Part shown: piece by piece, positions 15,781 through 24,644 of the stretch
Position numbering within the stretch: the stretch's first letter is position 1
How the letters are laid out: every line of letters begins with the position of its first letter
Source of the DNA: CAYZED01 sp964477445
GTDB taxonomy: Bacteria; Bacillota; Clostridia; Lutisporales; Lutisporaceae
NCBI GenBank assembly: GCA_964477445.1
Contig: CAYZED010000003.1
Location: forward strand, 1 to 64,000
Length of the DNA: 64,000 nt
Direction: 5' to 3'
Notes under the pieces: model-generated
What the model saw: the letters and a program-made list of their open reading frames with translations, nothing else
Database searches by the model: none
What the model was told of the DNA's origin: nothing
Translations under genes and position numbers: made by a program

Positions 15781-18700
15781 TAGCCCTCTCCATTACTCCC
15801 TCTAAAACAAGGCCAAGCAGCTCCCGACTGATAGCCATTTGCATCAATTTTTATTTTAACTATCATCGCTAAGTGCTGAGCATTATTTGCCACATAAGCA
15901 TATCCATCCACAATTAGAACATTTGTAGCATTACAAAACCCCATTATATTCATAGCGCCAAGCTGCCATTTTATTTTTCCGGTTTTTATATCTACTGCAT
16001 TGAAAGTATATGGTGTTTCAATTTGTGGCTCAGACCCTATATAAATCGTGTCATCATCACCTATTGCGGCTGTACAATACAAGTCACTCGCGATATCATT
16101 ATTTGCCCATAAAAGCCCTGAACCATCTGCCTTTATCGCATATAAAGTGCTGCTATCATCACATTTCGTATTACAATACACATTATCTTGATTGTCTAAT
16201 ACTGGACTGGCAATGAATGAACCTTGCAAGCCATCATACGGTTTAAGTTTCCAATTCAAACTTCCATCAGAAGCACTTATATTGCAAACCGTGTCCCCAT
16301 ATATAAACACTATATTTTTTTGATTCTTCGTAAATGCTGCTGAAGTGGCTCCCAACGCAGAAGATAGTGCAGATGGCTCGAAGCCGTTTGTCACTCCTGT
16401 AGTCCATTCAGGCGTAGTGCTTCCTGCCTTGATGCTTCCTGCCTTGATACTTCCTGACTTGAAACAATATACCCTTGCAACGCTTGATGTTTTTTGAAGC
16501 CTTCCATCAAATTCCATATAATCTAAATCAGGTGCAAAAAAGAAAACGTTCCCATTATCGTCTATAAGCGGCGCGGTTCTTGAAGGCATGATTTCCTTTT
16601 CCCCTACAGCTGGATAACTCCACTTAATATTCCCATCCGTGTCAAAAGCAAAGAACTTAGAATCTGCGACATAAATTGTGTCGTACTTATCAACTGTGCA
16701 ATTCACATTCCCACCAAAGGACAAATATTCCCACGAATTTGAGATCTCTTTTCGCCATCTAAATTTCCCTTCACCAGTTAATGAATATAGATATATTTTC
16801 GTTAGCATATTTTTGCCAGAGGGATCCTCATCATCCATTATGTTTAATTTTTCCATAACGGTAATATACATATTTTCTTTGCTGTCAAAACTGGCACTTC
16901 CCTTTACATCGCAACCTTCTAATTCATATTCCCATATCTTATTCAAATCTAAATCCATTTTAATGATTTTGTTTGTTTTGTTCTCATTTCCTTCAAAATC
17001 TGTCGTACCAATGAAAAGGTTATTCTTGTGAATGGTAAACATACTATAATGGAAACTATTAGGCGATGCATCATAAAGTTTCACAATTCTATTCACCTCT
17101 CCGCCACATTCTTTATATATCATATCAAAAACCTTGCTGCCATAATCCCAACTACTTGAAAGTCTCATTGCATCAAGTATTGGCTTTATTGGTACATAAA
17201 GTATTCCGTTAACTAACTGCGCAGCAACATTCATTTTGATTGAAACTCCATTTACTTTAGCGTTCGTGTCTGCAACCTTCATATATATAGAATTTGGCCC
17301 ATACCTTACGTTTATACCTTTTGTTTGGCTATTATATGTTGCTTCAAATCCAAAAACCTTATTTAAAGAAGCAAATGTTAGAAGCAACTCTTTATTCTTT
17401 ACTACAGGGGTTTTATCAAAAGTAATCAATGCATTGTCTTTAAAGAATGTTACATCTTTAAAATTTGGAATAATTGAATAGTATCCCAGCTTGTATCCAC
17501 TTCTCCCTTTGTTAATTAAACCCAATAACGAAGCAGTCGTATCTTTGTCGAAATATGGTTCCGGAGAAACGTATTCTAGCTTAAGAATATCTTTGTACGA
17601 TGTAGATGAACTTGCCTCATCCATTCTCGCCAGTGCAACGAGTACATTCGAATGTGTATTTAATTTATATAGTTTTCCAATAATATCTCCCTTTTTAATA
17701 TTTTGACCAACACTAACAAAAATCTGTTTTCTTTGGGTCTCAAGAAAACTTGGATATGTGCCAGATGGATTAAAAGTATATATCATGACATATTTTGAAT
17801 CAAGGCGAATACTTACCCTAACAATTTTATGATACTCAACAGCTTCAGATATTCCCTCATATATGTCTTCAACTACTCCATCTTCCATAGACTGAAATTC
17901 TGCTAAATCTACTTTAGGTACAAATTTCATATCGGATTTGCCTTTTCCCCATGGCTGACCGCCTCTTTTTTCAGAGTAAACCCAGTCAATCGAAGCTATT
18001 TCACTTTCATTTTTATATGGACTTGAAAGTGTAAATTTCGCTAAAGGATCTCTAACATCCATTCCTAATCCTTTATCTTCATTTTCATTGTTCTCACCAT
18101 TGTTATCCTTGTTCGGGTCTTTGTTTGAATCCGAGTCACTTCCAGGAGTATTATACGCTAATAGCCATGTTTTGTGGGTCTTATGGACAATAGCTAGAAT
18201 TGAAGTCTTAGCAGCACTAGATAAATATGGTTCTGGAGAAACAAACACATTATTTTTTTCTACTCCGAAAATGAACATTGAGTTTTTATTTTTAGTAAGC
18301 AATTCCCCTATAATACTACCAGCTTTTAGTTTGCTTCCTTTTTTGAAGTTAACTCTAGCCAATTGTTTTATGGCATCAGATTTATTTTTACTAGCAGTAT
18401 TAAAAACATATATTGTATTTATGGAACTGCTAGTTTTTACTATGACAATCACATTCCATAACTTATTTTCATTCTGTACACTTTGAATATCAGTAATCAC
18501 GCCAGACGCCACAGCTCTAATGGAGGTCTTACTGTTTTTTGGCAAAAATGCAATCGAATGAGTAGCATAACCCCACGGACAGTTTTCACTTATACTAAAA
18601 GTTGTAGGTATAGATTTAATATCTGCAGATTTAATATATGGAGTTATAAAAGTACCCGAAGATATAGCTGATAAAGTAGCTATTTTCGACGTCACTTTCG

Positions 18701-18815
18701 ACGCGGCTTTCGACAGCGAGACTATCTCAGCACTTGCTCCACTTACTAGCATAATAGAAGCCAAAAACACAAAAATCATAATGTTAGAAACGGTTTTTTT
18801 TATTTTAAAGTTCAT
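15777..18815 (-). CDS. exported PQQ-type beta-propeller protein with degenerate M23-like and stalk domains
   Basis: The 1012-residue protein starts with a signal peptide (MNFKIKKTVSNIMIFVFLAS, then cleavage near SGASAE). Two related segments follow (residues about 40-210 and 240-445), each with a VSPEPY motif and a KKGDIIGKLY-type turn. They look like degenerate lysostaphin-like M23 domains without an intact zinc site. Residues about 460-560 resemble the copper-amine-oxidase N-terminal stalk domain. The C-terminal 440 residues form repeating WEYELEG, FRWRKEIS, IKWSYPA, LLWANN, IKWQLGA strands, a PQQ-like propeller. It is probably a cell-surface binding or sensor protein. A 15-bp tandem repeat (16419-16463) encodes GSIKAGSIKAGS. 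Confidence 0.75.
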   Translation of the reverse strand: MNFKIKKTVSNIMIFVFLASIMLVSGASAEIVSLSKAASKVTSKIATLSAISSGTFITPYIKSADIKSIPTTFSISENCPWGYATHSIAFLPKNSKTSIRAVASGVITDIQSVQNENKLWNVIVIVKTSSSINTIYVFNTASKNKSDAIKQLARVNFKKGSKLKAGSIIGELLTKNKNSMFIFGVEKNNVFVSPEPYLSSAAKTSILAIVHKTHKTWLLAYNTPGSDSDSNKDPNKDNNGENNENEDKGLGMDVRDPLAKFTLSSPYKNESEIASIDWVYSEKRGGQPWGKGKSDMKFVPKVDLAEFQSMEDGVVEDIYEGISEAVEYHKIVRVSIRLDSKYVMIYTFNPSGTYPSFLETQRKQIFVSVGQNIKKGDIIGKLYKLNTHSNVLVALARMDEASSSTSYKDILKLEYVSPEPYFDKDTTASLLGLINKGRSGYKLGYYSIIPNFKDVTFFKDNALITFDKTPVVKNKELLLTFASLNKVFGFEATYNSQTKGINVRYGPNSIYMKVADTNAKVNGVSIKMNVAAQLVNGILYVPIKPILDAMRLSSSWDYGSKVFDMIYKECGGEVNRIVKLYDASPNSFHYSMFTIHKNNLFIGTTDFEGNENKTNKIIKMDLDLNKIWEYELEGCDVKGSASFDSKENMYITVMEKLNIMDDEDPSGKNMLTKIYLYSLTGEGKFRWRKEISNSWEYLSFGGNVNCTVDKYDTIYVADSKFFAFDTDGNIKWSYPAVGEKEIMPSRTAPLIDDNGNVFFFAPDLDYMEFDGRLQKTSSVARVYCFKSGSIKAGSIKAGSTTPEWTTGVTNGFEPSALSSALGATSAAFTKNQKNIVFIYGDTVCNISASDGSLNWKLKPYDGLQGSFIASPVLDNQDNVYCNTKCDDSSTLYAIKADGSGLLWANNDIASDLYCTAAIGDDDTIYIGSEPQIETPYTFNAVDIKTGKIKWQLGAMNIMGFCNATNVLIVDGYAYVANNAQHLAMIVKIKIDANGYQSGAAWPCFRGSNGEGY

Positions 18816-19079
18816 GCTTTTCCCTCCGATTCCCATTTATCATGTTTTTTTCACTTATCTATATACATATATTATACTCCATCATTTTAAAAAATAATTA
18901 TTAATCCTACAAACTTAAGTGTTACTAGATGAATCCTCATATTGTATATTAAAAAAATTTTTATACCATATGTTGTGCAAATCATTCTTATTCTGTTATA
19001 ATTTAATTGGATATTCTAGATGTAAATTTTTCAACTGTATTTTTACCATATAATACTAACTATAAGCATAGGTGATTGA

Positions 19080-20630
19080 ATGAATATGCCTTTCTTCGAT
19101 GGCAAATACGAATTCATAAAAACTCTTTCACATAACGAAGCTGCAACTGTTTCATTAATTAACAGAACTGGTAGCTCCGTTAGTTTTGTTATGCTTTCTA
19201 TAAATGATACGAAAATATCAGAGCCTTTTATACATTTTCTAACAAACAAAAAAACATCCATCCCTGTCAATATCCTCGACTGGCATAAAGAAAGCGATAT
19301 TTTACATCTTGTTTGTGTAAAAAAAGATGATATGGAAACCGAACTATCACAAATCAGATGCGAAACTTTTTCAGAAAAAGCAGAAGCCGGCAGAGTTTTC
19401 CTAAAGATTCTTGCTGAACTAGAAAATGAATCCAATTCAATAAAATATATTTTCACATATGATGATTGTATCAGATACAGAAAGGGCAAGACACTTTTAA
19501 GTTTGATTCCTCTTGATTTGCCTGAATATGCTGGAATTGCAGATTTATATAGTATTTCTGAAAACATTGTCACTCAAATGAACAAAATATTCGGATCTGG
19601 AATTGATAAAGATAGTCATATGTATTATAATTCGGTCCCGCCAGAAATTTCAGGGTTAATCAAGAAATATTCAAATGGTGAGATTAGCAGTCTGCCAAAT
19701 TTGTTTTATGCATATACTCATAGCTCTTTTTATGAAATGTTTGGTTTTGCAGACGAAGTAAATGAATCTATCGGCCGCCCAATGCCAACCCCGATTAGAG
19801 CACCTAGAGAGACTAGAACCACTAGATCTCCTAAAGTTACTCGGACTCAAAACTTTGAGAATGAAATTCAAGCTCAAAAACTTGATCGCAAAATCCAAGC
19901 TCAAACGCCAGAGAATGAAGTGCCTTCAGATCAAAAAAATAAAAATATTATCGATATTAAATCCGAAAAATCTTTCTTGCCTACAAACGCATACTCGATT
20001 GATAAACAAAAAAAATCTCCTTTTAGATCAAAAAACTCAAAAGAGATTAATGGTATTCCTGTATCGAACACCCCAGAAGAATCCATGAAGAACATACGTC
20101 ACTTGGGTGCATCTAATTTTGCTGATAATCTAACAAGACCCGCCTACAATTCACGCGGTATGAAAGCTTTAAGGCGAACAAGAAGAATCAGAATAGCTGT
20201 CACTTTAATAATATTTTTCGCTTCTGTACCAATAATCGCTCATGCGACTGGTTTTGACAAAACTGTAATTTCGAATTTAAAAAATACCGAGATTGGTGGT
20301 GCAATTCTCAATCAAGCACCAACTGCCGCCTTCACTCCAGATACCGGAAAAATAGTAGAAAAAGTGCCGGTGACGTTTATTAATCAATCTGTAGATAATG
20401 ATGCAAACGACCTCATTACTGGTGCTCATTGGTTTGTAATGTTTCAAGGCAGAATTTTGTATGAATCAAAAGAAATACATATGATGTACAGTTTCCCTTC
20501 TGCCGGAAGATATACAGTTTCATTAACCGTTGCAGATTCAAGAGATAAACTTAGTAAAACAAAATCGATTGAATATAAAGTTGTAGATGCACTAGGGAAC
20601 AGCTCAAATGACACTGATGGGCTGAAATAG
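19080..20630 (+). CDS. single-span membrane protein with extracellular PKD domain and kinase-like N-terminus
   Basis: The 516-residue protein has a cytoplasmic N-terminal half, a basic low-complexity linker (residues about 240-370, including APRETRTTRSPKVTRTQ), one membrane helix (IAVTLIIFFASVPIIAHA, about 373-392) and an outside PKD domain (about 410-505, with MYSFPSAGRYTVSLTVADS). The first 110 residues have the rhythm of a protein-kinase N-lobe (YEFIKTLSHNEAATVSL) but lack the catalytic Lys, HRD and DFG, so a pseudokinase is only a guess. Inside-out topology with a surface-binding domain suggests transmembrane signalling. It follows, divergently, the exported propeller-protein gene. Confidence 0.6.
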   Translation: MNMPFFDGKYEFIKTLSHNEAATVSLINRTGSSVSFVMLSINDTKISEPFIHFLTNKKTSIPVNILDWHKESDILHLVCVKKDDMETELSQIRCETFSEKAEAGRVFLKILAELENESNSIKYIFTYDDCIRYRKGKTLLSLIPLDLPEYAGIADLYSISENIVTQMNKIFGSGIDKDSHMYYNSVPPEISGLIKKYSNGEISSLPNLFYAYTHSSFYEMFGFADEVNESIGRPMPTPIRAPRETRTTRSPKVTRTQNFENEIQAQKLDRKIQAQTPENEVPSDQKNKNIIDIKSEKSFLPTNAYSIDKQKKSPFRSKNSKEINGIPVSNTPEESMKNIRHLGASNFADNLTRPAYNSRGMKALRRTRRIRIAVTLIIFFASVPIIAHATGFDKTVISNLKNTEIGGAILNQAPTAAFTPDTGKIVEKVPVTFINQSVDNDANDLITGAHWFVMFQGRILYESKEIHMMYSFPSAGRYTVSLTVADSRDKLSKTKSIEYKVVDALGNSSNDTDGLK

Positions 20631-20670
20631 AAATATGGTGAAAATGAAGAATTGAAAAATTAAATGATAT

Positions 20671-20716
20671 AAAAAAGTTACTTATGAAAATGCAATGTTC
20701 ACAAGTAACTTTTTTT
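20671..20716 (+). terminator. Rho-independent terminator
   Basis: AAGTTACTT / AAGTAACTT stem with a 19-base loop, followed by seven T. It also has an A run upstream, so it can serve both strands between the convergent genes. Confidence 0.75.
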
Positions 20717-20737
20717 AATGCTCATTTTGGCTCCTAT

Positions 20738-20971
20738 CTATTTTGTTATTGTAACTTTAACATTTTCATTGTTTAGTTTTTTTAATTTAATTTCCGCCAT
20801 GTATGAAAATTGTCCACTTTCAATAGATAATAGTGGTTTTTCTTTTGGCATATTAAAATATCCATTAGGGTCATTCTTTACTATATTTTTAAATAGGTTT
20901 TCAGAATTGTAGAAGACTAGGCCTACAATTAAGACGAAAAGGAGAATGAAAATGTATGTTTTTTGTTTCAT
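20738..20971 (-). CDS. small membrane-anchored protein
   Basis: The 77-residue protein has one N-terminal hydrophobic segment (YIFILLFVLIVGLVFY) and a short polar tail of about 50 residues with FSYMAEIKLKKL. No family is recognised. GGAGG lies seven bases before the ATG. That ribosome site falls inside the preceding 48-codon dinD remnant, whose TGA overlaps this ATG. Confidence 0.6.
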   Translation of the reverse strand: MKQKTYIFILLFVLIVGLVFYNSENLFKNIVKNDPNGYFNMPKEKPLLSIESGQFSYMAEIKLKKLNNENVKVTITK

Positions 20972-21114
20972 AAGAAGGCCTCCATAAATGGTAATTTACC
21001 GACATATTGGCCAGCATGTTTTGCACTACTACCGAGTTCAACCATTTTCGTGACCTCGCGAAAATGGTCTAAAGATTGAATATCCGGTCTCTTAACCAAC
21101 ATTGGATATTTCAT
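20968..21114 (-). pseudogene. dinD/BRO-family gene remnant
   Basis: A 48-codon open frame contains VKRPDIQSLDHFREVTKMVELGSSAK when read in full. It matches the middle of DinD proteins (a DHF-x-x-x-[ST]-K-M-V-E-[LI]-GSGAK segment) and aligns with SALDHFADISKTINMPKGATK of the intact dinD at 9862-10689. After GSSAK the similarity ends abruptly, where DinD would continue to the SRYACYLI motif. The N-terminal third is also missing, and no ribosome site precedes the ATG. I read it as a degenerate internal fragment, possibly left by a mobile or phage-like element. Confidence 0.6.
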
Positions 21115-21126
21115 CATTTTTAATTA

Positions 21127-21390
21127 TTAGAATATTTGTATGTAATGAAGATATAAAATTATTATGCCTGATAAAATGATAAACGGCATAATATTTGTTA
21201 TCAGCCCAAAATAAACTACGTTTTTATCAGCAAGTTTCCTATTCTTTATAGTTACGATTAATCCAACTATGCTGCCAATAGCGCCTGGTATTGCAAGGCC
21301 TACAATCATTGTGATAATTCCTAATACTCCAAGAAGTCCGGCAAGCTTCACCCTCGCGTTGTAAGTATGTTTTAATTCACTGTTTTCCAT
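21127..21390 (-). CDS. small multi-span membrane protein
   Basis: The 87-residue protein has three hydrophobic segments (LLGVLGIITMIVGLAIP, GSIVGLIVTI, VVYFGLITNIMPFIILSGIIILYL). AGGGG precedes the ATG. Its N-terminus (SELKHTYNARVKLAGLLG) closely resembles that of the membrane protein at 23415-24575 (SSELKYSCNERVKNAGLIG), so the two share an N-terminal module. Its function is unknown. Confidence 0.55.
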   Translation of the reverse strand: MENSELKHTYNARVKLAGLLGVLGIITMIVGLAIPGAIGSIVGLIVTIKNRKLADKNVVYFGLITNIMPFIILSGIIILYLHYIQIF

Positions 21391-21462
21391 TTGTAATACC
21401 CCTTTTCATTTATTGTTTTCATCAGAGTAATTCTTAGGTCTGTATTAATTTGTGATTTTTAT

Positions 21463-22218
21463 TTAACTACAATATACATGCAATAACCTTCTTTTTATTT
21501 CGGAGATGGTCAATCCTGCTATGTTAAGTTGTTTAAGTAAATTATCGTCATCCTCAATCTTTTCAACAAATATACGTATGTCATTTTTAATGCTTTGCGG
21601 TACATCTACTAATGCAATTGTTGACAATAGCTGTGTCATTCTATAAATATCTTTTTTATGCTTCGCAATATCATTTCCACGAATCGAAACTCCATTATTC
21701 AATCGCTCATTTAAATCTATCCACGCTCTAGCTTTCAATGGAATAATGCAAATATCAGTGGCTACAGTTATACCATCTATATCTGTCTTTTGCATTTTAA
21801 TAAATTCGTAATAAATTGGATCTAATAAAATTGCTGACAAGCTCACAATATCGTCTCCAATGGCCATCGGCACTATACTTCCTGGTTCTCTCTCGGTAAG
21901 TATTTTCGGCTTTTGTGAAAGAATTTCTATCATGTATGGATATCTGCTGTCTTTAGGTTTCTCGAAGCGATAAAAACATCTTTCACCTGTGGATCTATGT
22001 TGGAATAAATAACCTGCCTCATGCACAAAACTCCAAAACTTTTCTACGAATTTTTCATTCAAAGCTTCTACGCACAAAACAATATCTAAATCTTTTGTGG
22101 CTCTAAAATCTAAATGCTCTTCCTGCAATAATAAAAAACATGCAGTTCCTCCAATCACAACATATTGATCTTTGCAGTCTTCAAAATGCTTCTTAAATAT
22201 CTCTATCCCTACCGTCAT
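21463..22218 (-). CDS. AbiEii-like nucleotidyltransferase (putative type IV toxin)
   Basis: The 251-residue protein has the minimal nucleotidyltransferase signature: IGGTACFLLL, then RATKDLDIVL with the two metal-binding Asp. The C-terminal motif LKARAWIDL followed by KHKKDIYRM is typical of AbiEii/DUF1814 enzymes. It overlaps the upstream HTH gene by 26 bases, the usual toxin-after-antitoxin arrangement of AbiE-type systems. AbiEii toxins transfer nucleotides to tRNA acceptor ends in characterised cases. The pairing with a non-standard, larger HTH partner makes the system assignment moderate. Confidence 0.6.
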   Translation of the reverse strand: MTVGIEIFKKHFEDCKDQYVVIGGTACFLLLQEEHLDFRATKDLDIVLCVEALNEKFVEKFWSFVHEAGYLFQHRSTGERCFYRFEKPKDSRYPYMIEILSQKPKILTEREPGSIVPMAIGDDIVSLSAILLDPIYYEFIKMQKTDIDGITVATDICIIPLKARAWIDLNERLNNGVSIRGNDIAKHKKDIYRMTQLLSTIALVDVPQSIKNDIRIFVEKIEDDDNLLKQLNIAGLTISEIKRRLLHVYCS

Positions 22219-23245
22219 CTATTCCAAATACCACCTTTTCTAATAAGTATTCTAAGGCTTGCTTCACACGCTCATCTTCAATATCTTTTAAAGATATATA
22301 AAGGGCTACTCTATCAATTCTTCCATCTTTAATTGGCACTTTGTATTTCCATAACTCAATTTTGACAGAATTTCTTTCACTAGTCGGTAGTTCTTTTATT
22401 TTTCCCTTAAGTTCATTCCATTCTTTTTTTGAAATTGCATATACATCATTAATTGGCGGCGCTATGTCTGAAAGTATTGACAGCTCAGTCTCTCCAGCTT
22501 GAATCAGCTTACTGCTCAATTGTTCGTTAATTGATTCTTTTTCTATATATATAGTTTTTAAAATAGGATTTTTGAATTCAACAATCATTTGTTTAATCAA
22601 AGAATTATAAGATTTTTTAAACTTCCAACTTTTGTGTTTTCCATTTTGAAATATATCGATCCAACCTTTTTTTGCAAGTTCCTTGTAGCCCCTTGAAACT
22701 GACATCTGTGACATTTCAGTAGCTAAAGCTATATCTTTTTGTGATATACCTGTCGAAAATCCTTCTGCATATATTTCTTTAACTAAATGCAATGCAAGAC
22801 CCTCTGTCGATGGGAAAAAATCACTTTGATCCGCCTGATTTTCTTCTTTAATTAGATATTTTTTCTGAACTGTATCGGTAAAGACAGCACCAATAAAAGG
22901 TAAATAAATCTGTTTCCCAAGGATAATAAAAGATAACTTTTCTCTTGTTAATTTCTCTCTTACGTAATTTGAAGAATAACTAAAGCCAAATGCCATATTG
23001 CCTTCTATCTTTAAATACTTCCTCGCTGAATCCATGTGATTCTTCAACTTTGATACCGATATTTCATTTTCTAAAATATAATGCATTAAAACAAACTCTA
23101 TATCTAAACATCTAACTTTATAATAATCATAGTTCAAACTCAAAAACAGAGGAATCTGATCCTTATCATCCACCAATAAGTTGCAATCGACTTCTCCACC
23201 AAATGAATCCAATAGGTACTTCTCAATCATATTTACATAAGACAT
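22193..23245 (-). CDS. winged-helix protein, putative partner/antitoxin of the nucleotidyltransferase
   Basis: The 350-residue protein has a central winged helix-turn-helix (about residues 175-215, QKDIALATEMSQMSVSRGYKELAKKGWI when read across) and no catalytic motif I can see. It ends inside the nucleotidyltransferase gene, so the two are translationally coupled. It is longer than classic AbiEi (about 200-280 residues), and the HTH is central rather than N-terminal, so it may be a distinct antitoxin lineage. A large inverted repeat 75 bp upstream would suit autoregulation. Confidence 0.55.
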   Translation of the reverse strand: MSYVNMIEKYLLDSFGGEVDCNLLVDDKDQIPLFLSLNYDYYKVRCLDIEFVLMHYILENEISVSKLKNHMDSARKYLKIEGNMAFGFSYSSNYVREKLTREKLSFIILGKQIYLPFIGAVFTDTVQKKYLIKEENQADQSDFFPSTEGLALHLVKEIYAEGFSTGISQKDIALATEMSQMSVSRGYKELAKKGWIDIFQNGKHKSWKFKKSYNSLIKQMIVEFKNPILKTIYIEKESINEQLSSKLIQAGETELSILSDIAPPINDVYAISKKEWNELKGKIKELPTSERNSVKIELWKYKVPIKDGRIDRVALYISLKDIEDERVKQALEYLLEKVVFGIDDGRDRDI

Positions 23246-23320
23246 TGCTCCATCTCCATTTCCCAGTATATAGAATTACTTTCTAGATGCTTTTTCTAAA
23301 ATACTTATTATCGAGATTGT

Positions 23321-23373
23321 AACATAAATATTTTGAATAAACAATTCCAATGTTTATAGAAAATATTTATGTT
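23321..23373. promoter_or_regulatory. large inverted repeat upstream of the HTH/nucleotidyltransferase pair
   Basis: AACATAAATATTTT (23321-23334) pairs with AAAATATTTATGTT (23360-23373), and an inner TAAACA / TGTTTA continues the stem. No T run follows on the minus strand. Autoregulated AbiE-type operons carry inverted repeats bound by the antitoxin, so this is a candidate operator. Confidence 0.5.
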
Positions 23374-23414
23374 TATTTCTAAAATCCTCATTCATTCTTC
23401 CTAATTTTATTGCC

Positions 23415-24575
23415 TTAATCAACCAATTTTAAATTCAAAAAGTATATGTACTTATATTTCTTAGTTAATTCATTTTGATATTTAGTTAAGTCCTCATTTA
23501 TTAATTTCGAATCAACTTTATATCCATTTGGAATTGAATAGCTCGTTACAAGATTATATGTTCGATTCTTTTCCAAAATCATAGCATTTCTAGTGTATTC
23601 TGCACCCCAATCTGATTTTTTATAAAAATCAACATCTTGAGGATAATAAACCTCATTAATATTTATCGAATCATTATCTTGAATTTTTATAACATCCTTA
23701 TTTGTCCCTAAGTCATTACCTTGGATATAGCAATAATCCTTGTCATGATCCACCTCCAACCTGAATTCTACTGCCGTTGATAAAATTTCCATTACCATTG
23801 GATATCTTGAATTTAGTCTAATATTTCCGTCTTTTATCTTTTTAGTTTTTTGAAATTTCTTAATTAATTTCCCATCAGCATACACTTCAAGCGTCAACTC
23901 TACCGTTTTATTTCTTATATTTTTACACATCCATCCGTAATCTGCCTTTAAATTAAAGCCCTTATTATTAAATTGAGTATTATCATCATAGCAAATCTGA
24001 GGCAAATTTTTATTAATGTTAGAAACACTTAGATTATAAGCATTAATTTTTAATCTATGGAGAATTTCTTTTTCCCAAAGTAGTTTATATTCTTTGCCTT
24101 TAGCTTTCAAATTTCGATAATTAAAATTGCATATCACTGTCAAATCATTTTTTATGTCTTTAATCATTTTTTTAATTTCTTCAGTTCTTCTACTAATATC
24201 ATTTGCCTGTATGTCTGAAAATTTGTTTGATAAATTGTAGTAATAATTGCTCATAAAATTATCAAAATTTGTTTCATGACTCTTATCTATCGAATACAAA
24301 TCCGACACTATACGTAATGATTCTCCTAAATCATTTATTTGAGTAGCCATAATCTCAGGATTTTGATTTTCATCCCAATTATTAAACAATAAATTTGCCT
24401 TATTTATGCTAGCAACAATCCTGTTTTGAGTGTACATATTCAAAGCAAGTTTATGGTCACCATTTTTTAATACTTCCATTACTAATAAGTATGCTATTGT
24501 GATTAATACAACTGCCCCAATCAATCCTGCGTTCTTAACCCGCTCATTGCAACTATACTTTAATTCACTACTCAT
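23415..24575 (-). CDS. single-span membrane protein of the ABC operon
   Basis: The 386-residue protein has one N-terminal membrane helix (GLIGAVVLITIAYLLVMEVL, about residues 15-35) and a large extracytoplasmic part that is helical at first (about 40-150) and strand-rich later. The ATG at 24575 is chosen because GAGG lies 8 bases before it. It follows the ABC ATPase gene by about 70 bp in the same direction, so it is probably the last gene of the exporter operon, perhaps an immunity or accessory protein. No family was recognised. Its N-terminus is shared with the small protein at 21127-21390. Confidence 0.5.
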   Translation of the reverse strand: MSSELKYSCNERVKNAGLIGAVVLITIAYLLVMEVLKNGDHKLALNMYTQNRIVASINKANLLFNNWDENQNPEIMATQINDLGESLRIVSDLYSIDKSHETNFDNFMSNYYYNLSNKFSDIQANDISRRTEEIKKMIKDIKNDLTVICNFNYRNLKAKGKEYKLLWEKEILHRLKINAYNLSVSNINKNLPQICYDDNTQFNNKGFNLKADYGWMCKNIRNKTVELTLEVYADGKLIKKFQKTKKIKDGNIRLNSRYPMVMEILSTAVEFRLEVDHDKDYCYIQGNDLGTNKDVIKIQDNDSININEVYYPQDVDFYKKSDWGAEYTRNAMILEKNRTYNLVTSYSIPNGYKVDSKLINEDLTKYQNELTKKYKYIYFLNLKLVD

Positions 24576-24644
24576 GGAATTTACCTCAATCTTTATAATA
24601 ATTGTCTTAATTTGCAAAAACATCTTACCATATTATTCAACCAC

